A DNA stretch of 64,000 bases from Centrapalus pauciflorus (taxonomy: Eukaryota; Streptophyta; Magnoliopsida; Asterales; Asteraceae), in assembly GCA_020465985.1 (NCBI GenBank), contig JAANYP010001790.1, positions 902,501-966,500 of the forward strand, read 5' to 3'. The notes beneath the pieces are model-generated. The model was not told the DNA's origin. It saw only the letters and a list, made by a program, of their open reading frames with translations, and searched no databases. How positions within the stretch are numbered: position 1 is the stretch's first letter; every line of letters begins with the position of its first letter. The position numbers and the translations under genes were made by a program. Of the stretch, positions 31,602 to 41,986 are shown in pieces.

Positions 31602-32890
31602 TATGAATTGCAGAAAAATGAACTTCCAAGATCTTTTATGGACTTATGAAAATTTGAATGAATCTTGATTGAATAAAACTGAATCTTGAATGATTAATTT
31701 GTGAAAAATCAGCTCGGAAATGACTTTTTGACGTTGAAATTTTAGATTTTCTGTAGAAAAATGCCCGTAACTTTTTTCTGGATTGGAATTGGGCCTCGAA
31801 AAATTACAGAACCAGCTACGCTGGTTCTAGAAATGTAGATCTCTTTTCAAGCTTCGATTTGGCGTATGGTAGGCCTTCTAACGATGTTCCAGTCAAAAGT
31901 TATGGTCAATTTAAGCAGCAAAGGTCAAATAGTCAAGAGTATGATGAAACTCGAATGAATAAGGACTCAACTCGAATATGTAATGATCAAACTCGAATGA
32001 TGAAGTATCAAACTCGAATAAAGAATCACCAAACTTGAATGAAGAAGTATAAAACTCGAATGTTTGAGTGTGAAACTCGAATGAGAAAGGATTCAACTCG
32101 AATAACCCTTGAACTTTCTCGAATGAAATAGAAATCAATTCGAATTACAAAGAAGTTAAACTCGATCAAAGCTTCATGAAACTCGGTCAATGAAGTATGA
32201 AACTCGAATAACAATGGATGAAACTCGGTCAAAGAAGTATGAAACTCGAATAACAATGGATGAAACTCGGTCAAAGCATTGATAAAACTCGGTCAAAGCT
32301 TCATAAAACTCGAATAAAGCTATCATAAAACTCGAATAAAGCTTTAATAAAACTCGAATAAAGCTTTCATAAAACTCGAATAAAGCTTTAATAAAACTCG
32401 AATAAAGCTTTCATAAAACTCGAATGCCTTCTTTATAAAACTCGAATGACACTATGAATTTAGTTATGCCCGAGTTTTATCATTTTTCAACAAAAACAAG
32501 ATCAGATTCAAACTTTTTCAACAAAAATCCATGAATTGACCTCAAATTGATTTCGAAGGTTCGTTTTAATAGCAGAAACAACTTTTGTGAAATCACTTTG
32601 GCTAATTCTTGATTAAAAACCAAAAATCGACCAAAAACCTCAAGAACACACACTTTTTAAAAAAATCTGAAATTTCTAAATTAAATTCTGTGTGTTTTGA
32701 GATAATATTTGATGTTTATATCATCAGATTCGCCTTTAAATTTCACACCTTCGATCCAAAATTCAGATCATTTCATCCACAAAATCAAAATCGTCAATTG
32801 ATTTTCGGATTTTCAAAAAAAATGAATATAACAGTGTTCTTAAAAAAATTTATTTCAGATTCAAAATTCACTCATATTCAGCCAAACCTG
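31602..32890 (-). other. Copia 5' leader between PBS and gag
   Basis: About 1.3 kb untranslated. Besides the minisatellite it holds a GC-richer patch near 31790-31910 (ccagctacgctggttctag). Open frames at 31911, 32026 and 32609 are low-complexity readings of the repeat or spacer. Confidence 0.75.
31940..32456 (-). repeat. Leader minisatellite, TTCGAGTTT core
   Basis: On the plus strand aaactcgaat recurs roughly every 20-24 bp, about 25 times. The younger-looking end (32295-32440) has near-identical units aaactcgaataaagctttcata; the other end is diverged, with ctcggtcaa variants around 32180-32300. Confidence 0.92.
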
Positions 32891-32902
32891 GCTCTGATAC
32901 CA
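32891..32902 (-). other. Copia primer-binding site (initiator tRNA-Met)
   Basis: TGGTATCAGAGC in the element's sense, 2 nt after the 5' LTR's ...TTCACA end; complementary to the 3' end of initiator tRNA-Met, standard for Ty1/copia. Confidence 0.95.
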
Positions 32903-32904
32903 AT

Positions 32905-33183
32905 TGTGAATTCATATTTCTAGCAATTCATACAACATAAAACAATTCATATTAACAATTATCAATCCAACACATTATATTGAATGATTAAAGAGAGAAA
33001 TATTACATTGAGTTCTTGGCTATCTTGGACAGCAATCTTCTTCTCTCTCTACTGTTCTAACCGTATGTGTAATCTTCGATTCATCGTATTTATACACAAT
33101 ACAAAGTATTGAGGATTTACACAAACACCCCTGAACTTTTACAATAAAATTGATTACAACTCTATATAAATTTGTACCCAACA
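32905..33183 (-). repeat. Copia 5' LTR, 279 bp
   Basis: Twin of 27913-28191. Adjoins the PBS on its inner side; on its outer side it adjoins internal-type sequence rather than host DNA. Confidence 0.93.
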
Positions 33184-33724
33184 ATCTCCCCCTTAGAGAT
33201 GAAATCAATTTTCAAATTAAAGTACATTGCAGGGAACTTGAACATTCTTTCTTGAAACTTTTCTTGCACCTTCTCTTCGATCTCTGAATCTTCTTCTTTA
33301 TTGTCTCACTCTGATCTTCACATCTCTTCTATTCTGATCTTCTCTTTTCTTGTAAGCACACTCCCCCTTGGATCATGAATAGCTTTTAAATCTCTTCCTT
33401 GATCAATTGTCTTGAGATGATGTAGTAATTGCCCTCAGTTGATTTCAAACTACTCAACAGTTGTTTCTGAAATTCAGCTTTTCTCCCCCTTAGAGATGAA
33501 ATCAATTTTCTGATAAAAGATCATTTCAGGGACTTTTTCGTGAATATTCTTCTTTTCTCTGATCTCTGAATCTTCTTCTTTTCTTTATTTGACTCTCTCT
33601 GATCTTCACATATCTTCTTCTCTGAACTTCTCTTTTCTTGTATTTTCTTGTAAGTACACTCCCCCTTAGAGATGAACACAATTATTAAAATAATATTCAT
33701 TTCAGCTCTACAAATATTGTCCCT
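33184..33724 (-). mobile_element. Remnant of a second copia copy sharing the LTR, with repeated PPT modules
   Basis: Positions 33184-33488 repeat 28192-28496 almost exactly: PPT and adjoining internal DNA. Then the cccccttagagatgaa word begins again at 33486 and 33661, giving two further diverged ~175-bp modules. The sequence ends at 33724 where the Athila LTR resumes (aatcaacaaaaacc). Confidence 0.85.
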
Positions 33725-34207
33725 AATCAACAAAAACCATACTCAAAGTCTCAATACAATCTTGAAATCAATCCATTATAAACCCATTACTAGAAATCGA
33801 AATTAGCTACTCATACCTCAATGCGATTAGAAAAACAAACTTAAAAATTCTGAAATCCACCTATGCTTCGTCCCTTTCTTCCCTTTCGTTTCTGCCTTTT
33901 TTTTTTTCCGTCTCCCCTTGTTTCTTTTTTCTTTTGCTGCGCCGTCCCCACCAGAGGGAAAAAACAAGTCAAAAAAAAATTATAAACCCCTATTCTAACT
34001 GCTTCCCCCCACGTTTCCAATTTTCTTTGAAATTGATTAATGCTTCTAGACTTGTACAGTACAGCTTGTCAATGCATGGAGTAAAACCCACATACATTAG
34101 TCACGTGAATGGGCTCTATGTTTATTATTATTTTTTTTCTTTTGTCATGGAGGCTGCTTGAGACTTGATAATTTTGATCCACACTTTGCTTCCAATTTAT
34201 TACCTGG

Positions 34208-34246
<39 letters not shown>

Positions 34247-34362
34247 GGACCTGATTTCCGGTAAAAATTCAAATTCATTTATAATGAGAGACTTTTGATC
34301 GCTTAAGTACGTTATAATGCAAGGATTTTGATGGTAAAATATGTATAAATTAACACTTATCA
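33725..34362 (-). repeat. Athila 5' LTR, part 2 (5' portion of the LTR)
   Basis: Matches 19444-20111. The TA tract at 34209-34244 is shorter than in the other LTR. Confidence 0.95.
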
Positions 34363-34367
34363 ATTAG
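34363..34367. other. TSD (ATTAG) of the Athila element, right copy
   Basis: Matches 18733-18737. Confidence 0.95.
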
Positions 34368-34727
34368 AATTTAAAATAACTTGATATTTTAAGATATATA
34401 TTAATTTAATGACAAACAACCAATACACAAAGTTCAAAAAAATTTTATGAGAGAAAGAAATCTGAAAAGTTAGAAAAACTTATCATATATCAATAAATAT
34501 ATGTATTTTTTAAGAGAACACGTGTTGAGTAGTGTATAATACCTATTGAACCCTTATTGATTAATCTTGATGCTAATAAATTAATATTATCATTTAATGA
34601 TAAATTTTATTGTGATGATAATATTAATGGTGAAGCTAAATTTTTAAGATTGGTTTATTCAATGCATACTATTATATATATGCATTTTAATATTAAATAA
34701 GAGTATCGCTTAATTACTCACTTACTC
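34368..34727. other. AT-rich spacer
   Basis: Between Athila and the CACTA element; no gene or repeat seen. Confidence 0.6.
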
Positions 34728-34730
34728 TCT

Positions 34731-35484
34731 CACTACAAGGAAAACAGTTAATAGCGATGGAAAAATCAGTCGCTAATCCGTCGCTAACGATGCTTTGCGA
34801 TGGAATGGCGACGGAATATAATTAAAATAAGAAAAAAAATTATAATGTTCAAGGTTTTGCGATGAACTTGCGACAAACTGAAAATCCTTCACAAATCCAT
34901 CACTAATACATTGCAAATCCGTCGCAAATTGGAGATGAATATTTCCGTCGCAAATTTCCGTCACTGTTTGTGACGGAATTGCGACGGAATATAATTAAAA
35001 TAAGAAAAAAAATTATAATGTTCAAGGTTTTGCGATGAACTTGCGACAAACTGAAAATGCTTCGCAAATCCATCACTAATACATTGCAAATCCGTCGCAA
35101 ATTGGAGATGGATATTTCCGTCGCAAATTTTCGTCTCTGTTTGGGAAGGAATACAATTAAAATAAGGAAAAAAAAAAATTATAATGTTCAAGGTTTTGCG
35201 ATGAACTTGCGACAAACTGAAAATCCTTCGCAAATCCATCACTAGTGCAATGCAAAGCCGTCGCAAATTGGAGATGGATATTTCCGTTGTAAATTTCCGT
35301 CACTGTTTGGGACGGAATTGCGACGAAATATAATTAAAATAAGAAAAAATTATAATGTTCAAGGTTTTGCGATGAATTTGCGACAAACTGAAAATCCTTC
35401 GCAAATCCATCACTAATACATTTCAAATCCGTCGCAAATTGGAGATGGATATTTCCGTCACTGATAACTGTTTGTGTTGTAGTG
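34731..35484. mobile_element. Non-autonomous CACTA element, 754 bp
   Basis: Begins CACTACAAGGAAAACAGTTA and ends TAACTGTTTGTGTTGTAGTG, with a 3-bp TSD TCT at 34728-34730 and 35485-35487; CACTA termini and 3-bp TSD define this superfamily. The interior is four ~165-175-bp tandem units starting near 34813, 34986, 35148 and 35324, full of gcgacggaat and cgtcgcaaat words that can pair with each other. No transposase. Confidence 0.95.
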
Positions 35485-35487
35485 TCT

Positions 35488-36165
35488 ACACGTGTGCAAA
35501 CACACATGAATACATACATTTTATACGTGCTCTCAAAATTATAGATATAATAAATTAAATTTTCAGAGAAATATACAAAGTGTAAATTTGCATGCTAAAT
35601 TATAAGACTAATTTTAAATTTTTTTTCATTAAGCTTATGAATCATGACATATAACATACACTATGATAATGTTAAAAATAAATGTTATACACACATGTTA
35701 TTACAGAATGTGAAATAATAAGAAATTGATATGCGTGAAAATTCTAGCATGCATAACATATTATTAAATATGTTAAAAAATTTGTTAATATAATATTATG
35801 CATTAAATACTTAATAGATTATTAAGCTAATAAAATAAGTTGTTTATGTATTGTAAACTATAATGACTATGGTGCATGTTAGAAAAACCATATTTATTAA
35901 TAATTAAATGGTGCATATTAGATTAACCCACTTATGAATAGCGATTTTATTAATGAATAATGTATATATGTGTAATAAGATTAACATAATCAATTAAGTT
36001 CTCAACCTTAATTTGTTCTGAATAAGTTCATTTACGAAGGTGTCTTTGTATATTTATAAGTTTGATGTGTTTAAATTCTTACTCTTAATTTAAAGGGTTT
36101 ATCATGAAAATAAACCAACATGTTTTCATGTTTTTTTGTATATTTATAAGTTTGATGTGTTTAAA
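35488..36165. other. AT-rich spacer
   Basis: No gene or structured repeat seen. Confidence 0.6.
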
Positions 36166-36270
36166 TTCTAACTTGTCTTCGACGGTGTGTCGAACCCGTA
36201 ACCTCACACTTACGTTAGACCCCTTTGCCAAATGGGCTAAACCCCATTGGTACCCTTAAGTGTTTAACGA
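36166..36270 (-). mobile_element. SINE-like element, tRNA-derived part
   Basis: In the reverse sense an A-box-like TAGCCCATTTGGC and a B-box GGTTCGACACA about 45 nt later, as in tRNA-derived SINEs; the B-box part matches 17816-17850. No clear tail or TSD. Confidence 0.6.
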
Positions 36271-37506
36271 AATCAGCCATGATAGAATAGTGATGTTATT
36301 TTGACATACCATACACTAACACCTAAGCATAATGACAATAGAGCATGTTTGTGGTTTGTGCGAACTAAATTCAGAATTCTATAAGGTATTATCTTTCTGA
36401 AGGTGATAAAGTTAAAGGTATATTGTGCAAGGTTTGTGCCGGCAGATGGAATATCCCTAGCCCAGATTTGCTTTCGATGGAGGATGTGGTGCTTGGGAAG
36501 CTGTCAAACACGATTCAAAAAAATGGGTTAAAGTTTTCACGATACTGGATACGTCCTAGTTTGGATTATTAGGAGGTGAAGAAATCATATTCTATTCTCC
36601 TCATCTAGATAAAAATCGTTTCCATGTAATGCAAAGATTGAATCTATTTTGGATGGAAAATAAAGGTCATCGTTAAGGTTTTCAAAGAAAGATTGGATTG
36701 TTAACACCAGCGAATAAAATATAATATTAGGTTTAATACAAACAACATAACCCAATTATATAAATGCACTTAGCGTTCATTAGGGTTTTTAAGATTTTTG
36801 TTGTATCTTATGTATTCTATAAATAATTGTCAGTATAATATATTATACTTACGGGGTTTTTGTAATATTACATGGTGTTAGGGTTTTTGTATTCTTCTTC
36901 CTTTCCCATCCCTTCCGTGTAGCCGCCGTCGGATCACCAACATTCGCCACCGCCATTTTTCCGGTCCCCTTGAGTGACAATTTTCTTTATTTACTTCACA
37001 TTCTCGTCCATTTTTTCTACGTACCGGTCCCCCTTAAATAGAAAAACGACTTGTTTTCCTCATTTTTTTTCGAGATGCCGTCATGCCATTGCACTTCTAA
37101 TTGTTGTTCCATCCCATCATCGTAATCGTAACCCCCTGTTATCACAATTGCAGCTCCTGTTGTCGTGGCTCTTACCTCCAAACGCTGTGATATTGCATCA
37201 TCTCTTTTCTATTGTTCTTTTCTATGTTTATTATTTTATATAAATTATCACTGTCTATTATGTTTGATATTTTGTTATTATTTTTCGTTTAAGCATTCCA
37301 TTTCTTCTCATTCCAACTGCCAAGGATTATTATATTAGATACATAATATTAGGTTTAGTTTGAAACTTTGAATTGTCTAACCCAATTCATCTATTAGTGT
37401 CCATTAGGTTTAAGGTTTCCATTGTACCATTTATATTTTATAAATAGTACTATCAACATAAATAGTACTATCAACATAATATATTACGTAAATGGGGTTT
37501 TTATTA
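36271..37506. other. Spacer, no supported gene
   Basis: AT-rich, with a GC-richer patch at 36895-37240 (gccgccgtcggatcacc) that has no recognisable frame. A stretch at 36430-36600 reads like diverged coding DNA (ttgctttcgatggaggatgtgg) but stops interrupt it and I cannot name it. Confidence 0.4.
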
Positions 37507-37515
37507 TTTTAAAAA

Positions 37516-38033
37516 GGGATAAGTGCGCAAAAAACCTAAAACTTGTCAGTTTTTTTGTGATTAAAACCCCAAATCATTTTTCGTTGCATAAAAAACCCCG
37601 AACTAACTAAAAATCAGTAAATCAAGGTTTTATCAATTGGTAACCAGTTGAAACCGATTATTAATCCTACGTGGACCGGTAAATAACCTACGTGGAATAA
37701 ATTTTAATTGTTAAAATCGGTTACCAAGTATTACACATCATTTAAACTCACGTTGATGATGTAATCCCGTTTAAAAAGTACAATTAAAAATTATCAACGG
37801 GTGTTTAAGTGATGTGTAATATATGGCAATCGATTTTAACAATCAAAGTTTATTCCATGTAGGTTATTTACCGGTCCACGTAGGATTAATAACTGGTTTC
37901 AACCGGTTACCCATTGATAAAACCTTGATTTACTGATTTTTAGTTAGTTCGGGGTTTTCTATGCAATGAAAAATGGTTTGAGGTTTTAATCACGAAAAAC
38001 TGACAAGTTGTGGGGTTTTTGCGCAATTATCCC
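37516..38033. mobile_element. MULE-type foldback MITE, 518 bp
   Basis: Long inverted repeat: GGGATAAGTGCGCAAAAAACC on the left against GGGGTTTTTGCGCAATTATCCC on the right, with pairing continuing through ggttttaatcac, ctactgatttttagttagttcgg, and cctacgtggaccggtaaataacc. A 9-bp TSD TTTTAAAAA flanks it (37507-37515, 38034-38042), typical of Mutator-like elements. No coding capacity. Confidence 0.93.
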
Positions 38034-38042
38034 TTTTAAAAA

Positions 38043-39343
38043 TACCATAGGCACCGTTGATTTTTATTTAACATTTTTCGGGTCCTCTTTAAAAGAATTT
38101 AATAGAATAAAAAGAAACTAGTCTATAAACTCAAGTACAACATGAGTATAAATTCTAAAATTAATTTTATTAATCTTGTAGGGCAAATTTTAAAAAATAT
38201 TTTATCAAATTTGTATTATTTATCTACTTATATAATATAATAAACTTAATATAAACATAAATTCAAATTTGAGTTTTATAATAAATAGATTTAGTTTAAA
38301 TTTAGATTTAATTAACTATCATTTAAATTATTTTTGATATGGATTAACTAGAGATTTAAAAAACTATATGTTCAAAATGACAGTAGAAGGTAATGTCACA
38401 TGCTAATAAATAGCAGATGACGATATATGTTACTTTTTTAATAGTATTTGATTATAATAAGGTCACAGGGAGTCGTTGACGAGAATGCCAAACAAAATTG
38501 CAACCACATCAATGTCATGTCAGCTTTGACATCCGTTAACATTTTGATGTTATTCACACGGTGTCGATGTCACTTTTGTCACGGTTAATCTATAAAAACT
38601 AATAAAGGAGTAATTATACTCAGTTATTTTGAAGGACGTGTCATTACCATGAATCGATACGTGGCAGTTATAGTTTTTAAAAATAACTAATAAATAAATA
38701 TATTTAAATTATTTATATCCAAATCTAATATATTTTATTTTTAAATTTAAATCAAATCCAATCTTACAAAATATAATAATCTAATAACTTATTAATTATA
38801 ATATAATATAACAAAAGTTTAAAAAACAATTACTTTTTTTATATATTTAAAAATATATAAAATTAGTAGGTTATAATAAATAATAATATTATTTTTATAC
38901 ACATTTGTTTAAAAAAAATAATATTGATATATTTACTTTTAATTTATTAATATTTTATATATATTAAAATCATCCGCGTAATAGGCGGGTAATACAACAG
39001 TAAGTTAACAAGTCATGATGTTTTAGAGGGAAAAAAAAAATAAAAGAAGGAAAAACGCATGCCTTAGTTGTGCAGTTTGGTTCAGGTGCAGGGTGGAGAA
39101 AGGATTCCAACGGTAGGGTTTCTACTTCTGACACCCTTTCAATTCACCTCTCTTTCTCTGTCAAACAAAACACCTACCAAATTTAAAGTCTAGCCTCTTT
39201 TCATACACCTTGATTTGTACACAATTTTTTTTTTTTTTTCTATAGGTAACATGTTCATATGAATCGATTATTTTACCCTTAATATCAGAGTGTTCATTTT
39301 CGTATAAATAGTTTCCTACCAACCAAACAAAACTTTTAAAAGG
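38043..39343. other. AT-rich spacer
   Basis: No gene. A Helitron-end-like hairpin ccgcgtaataggcgg at about 38969 lacks a CTRR terminus. Confidence 0.5.
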
Positions 39344-39665
39344 GTGTGTTTAGCTTATGAAAATTTCTAAAATTTTCATCTCAATTTTCAATGAAAATAA
39401 AAATTTGTTTACTTAACAATAATTTCATAAATTTTAATTTCACTTTTTTAAATACCACTTTTCATATTCTCTCTCTTACTTTTCTATCACCTAACCTATT
39501 TTTCTTATTTTATAATCACTCATCTTATTTTTCTTAAAACTAAAACTTCATCTTCTAAACAACTTTTCACTTTTCGTAGAAACTCTTGTTTTTTTTTTTT
39601 TTCTAAAAACTATAACTTGAAAACTGAAATTGAAAATTGACTAGTTTTCGTGAACTAAACGCAAC
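39344..39665. mobile_element. Possible hAT-like MITE
   Basis: GTGTGTTTAG...GAAAA at 39344 against TTTTCGTGAACTAAACGCAAC at 39645-39665. No clean TSD found, so borders are approximate. Confidence 0.5.
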
Positions 39666-41578
39666 ATTAGGTTTGAGTTTTCATAAATCAAAAACTGAAT
39701 CTTTCATTGCAACATAGCAAGTCACCGGGCACTACTACATGGGTACGTCATCCACCCAGTGGCGGATCTAGAATTTCTTTATGGGGGTTGGAATTTAAAA
39801 GCTACGATAGTATAAGTGTTGGCAAAAATTTTTCAAAGAAAAAAAATGTATTTTCCATATTTTTGGACCAAATATAATTATATATAATTGTGAAATGTAT
39901 TATTAATATTTCGTGAGTTTGTATTCTCCTTGAAGAGAGGATTCCAACGATATAAAGAACGTCCAAAACAGAGCTAAGATGAATGAGATATCGATGCTCA
40001 AAGATTGATGTTTAGAATGAATGAAACTGAGAACTTGAGTCCCACATAGGAAGGAAGATAGAAACCAAAGTGCGTTTATAAGGAGGAGTGTTCAAAGCCA
40101 TGACAATATTGTTTGTGGTTTTACTCCAATGTCTACCCGCGCGCAGGGGGTGCAAATCTTGGACACCGAAGGCTAAAATCCACTGAACTCGTGTACGCCT
40201 GCACCTACGGACACGAATGCAACTTCGAAAATCTACTGCAGTTTTCATACAATCCACTGAACTCGTGTACGTCTGCACCTACAGACACGAATGCAGCTTG
40301 GAAAATCTACTGCAGTTTTCATACCTTTTGTTGATCTTGATTCTAGTGTCACTACCCTGCCTCCATCTGATTTGGATCTTCAAGTGTTTGAGCAGTTTCG
40401 ACAGTTCCTTTTCACATCTACTGACATGCAACACATTAATATTACTCTCTAAAATCATGTTTGTCTTATTTTATTTGGACGTTGTTAGCCTTTGTTAAGG
40501 TTTGTATTGTTTAACTATAAATAAGGTTATTCTCTTCTGTTTTTACGTATTGTATTACATTTATTTTCTAATAATAAAATCCTAAATCATTCGGCAGTTA
40601 CAGCGATACACAATACTCGAATAGTCTTAAATCCTAAATTGAGCTACTTGGGCTTAGATGGGGCGGGTGACCAATCTTGGACCGATGACCATTTAAACAC
40701 ATTTAAGATTGGTAATATCTCATAATCATTGATTATTACACAAATAATCAATTTATGTATAGGTTTAGTATATAATGTACTATATAAATAATGTGTTTAT
40801 AAACTTTTTGTTTAATCTAATTTTTTTGAAAGACAAACTATCGTTTTATACAAAATATCTAATTTTTTTAAAAGACAAACTATCGTTTTATTATATATCA
40901 TAACCCAAATACAAAATATACGAGATACGATGTTTTGTGAAAATATGCGAGAAACAAATGGAACTACAAACATAGGCATAGCGAGAGCTTTCACGTTGTC
41001 AATACCATGACTTGAACATGAGATCCTTGCTATTGTATAAATACTAAAAAATAAGTATTTAAATTTGATACTTGTTATCCCTAATTCTTAAGATGTCACC
41101 TGACTATTTTTACTTTTGTCATTTGTCTATTTGTATTATCTAATTAATAAAAACCTTTAATTTGGAAAATTTGAAATTCAAAATTAATAATTAAATTTAT
41201 TAGAATTTGAATATGTGAAAATTTAATATTATTCTAATCATCTAATACTTTAAATAAAAACAATATTTATTATTATTGTTGTTCTTCTTCTTCTTGTTGT
41301 TGTTAAAAATCATGAAAGTTCAAATGGTTTGTTTGATAATAACCCATAAAAAATAACATGATTGGACTTATACCGTAAAAAGATGAAAAAATATTGATTT
41401 TTTTTTTTCATAACAAATTTTTTTTATGTATGTTATCAACTTTTTTATAAATAGCATCTTTTAGTAAAAGATTATGTTTTGTTAAAAAAAAAAACTCATG
41501 ATTCAAGTGTTAATTTTTAAACATGTCATTTAAAACTTACAAATGTTAATATATTTTCCAAAAATATTATACTATGTA

Positions 41579-41581
<3 letters not shown>
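39666..41581. other. Spacer with a 74-bp tandem duplication
   Basis: No supported gene. 40177-40324 holds two 74-bp units (aatccactgaactcgtgtacg...). After them, 40334-40455 looks like degraded coding DNA followed at 40480-40590 by LTR-like sequence (tgttagcctttgttaagg...aataataaaatcct), possibly a copia end fragment. The rest is AT-rich. Confidence 0.4.
40177..40324. repeat. 74-bp tandem repeat, two units
   Basis: Units start at 40177 and 40251 and differ at few positions (gtacgcctgcacctacgg versus gtacgtctgcacctacag). Confidence 0.9.

Positions 41582-41582
<1 letters not shown>

Positions 41583-41664
<82 letters not shown>
41583..41664. repeat. (TA)n microsatellite
   Basis: About 82 bp of TA, some 320 bp upstream of the pectate lyase start codon. 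Confidence 0.95.
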
Positions 41665-41667
<3 letters not shown>

Positions 41668-41861
41668 ATTTTATAGACTTTATGGTGTCATTCTTGTGGA
41701 TTCAAGTGTATTAATGAATGGATTTAATTTTCTTATTCCCTTTGGATAATAGTTGACAATAACATCATTCTCCCTGTAGATACCACTATCATTTTACCCT
41801 TTAAAACCATTGGGGGCCCATTCCAATTAAAACACCTTGCTAATTTTCGCTTTTTTACTTT

Positions 41862-41986
41862 GATTATAAATCACACACCACTCACTCACTCACTCACCAC
41901 TCACCACCACTGAGTCTGAAGGGCAAGGGCACACGCTGACCGAGAGAAAGAGAGAAACCTCCCAACATTTCTTCAGCTCACCAAAA
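41862..41986 (+). promoter_or_regulatory. Core promoter and 5' UTR of the pectate lyase gene
   Basis: A TATA-like TTATAAAT lies at about 41864-41871, about 30 bp before a TCAC-repeat leader (41878-41910) and then a GA-rich stretch. The start codon context is caccaaaaATGGaa, a good plant context. Confidence 0.5.

Larger units (their letters stand above)
27913..33724 (-). mobile_element. SIRE-like Ty1/copia derivative inserted in the Athila LTR
   Basis: Minus-strand order from right: a 541-bp piece of a preceding copy's 3' end (33724-33184), LTR (33183-32905), PBS for initiator tRNA-Met, leader with minisatellite, gag-like ORF (31601-30390), hairpin array, about 2 kb of non-coding DNA, PPT, LTR (28191-27913). 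No protease, integrase, RT or RNase H. It replaces about 8 bp (gtaaatag) of the Athila LTR, and I find no TSD, as expected if the right end was truncated. LTRs look nearly identical, so the insertion is young. Confidence 0.9.
18738..34362 (-). mobile_element. Athila-type Ty3/gypsy retrotransposon with nested copia
   Basis: A structurally complete element read on the minus strand: 5' LTR (34362 to 27216, split by an insertion), PBS for tRNA-Asp, gag-protease, RT-RNase H, integrase, spacer, PPT, 3' LTR (20111 to 18738). A perfect 5-bp TSD ATTAG flanks it at 18733-18737 and 34363-34367. The assignment to Athila rests on the DLGASI protease motif, integrase wording (WGMDFMGPFP; YHPQSNGQAEVSYREIK), the tRNA-Asp PBS and the GTGGGGGTA PPT. 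Removing the nested 5.8 kb leaves about 9.8 kb. Coding is broken by a stop between gag and pol and a frameshift before integrase, so it cannot move on its own as it stands. Confidence 0.95.

Noticed and set aside
31911..32274. Reverse frames with repeated FEFHTS-like residues
   Set aside because: Translation of the copia leader minisatellite; it lies upstream of gag in an untranslated leader.
34773..35519. Overlapping frames of 61-101 residues on both strands
   Set aside because: They are readings of the CACTA element's tandem units.
36895..37240. Coding exon in a GC-richer patch
   Set aside because: The open frame (36974-37243) has no domain, no splice-site support and no recognisable relatives.
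38965..38995. Helitron 3' terminus on the plus strand
   Set aside because: Hairpin ccgcgtaataggcgg is present but no CTRR follows at the right distance and no 5' end is seen.
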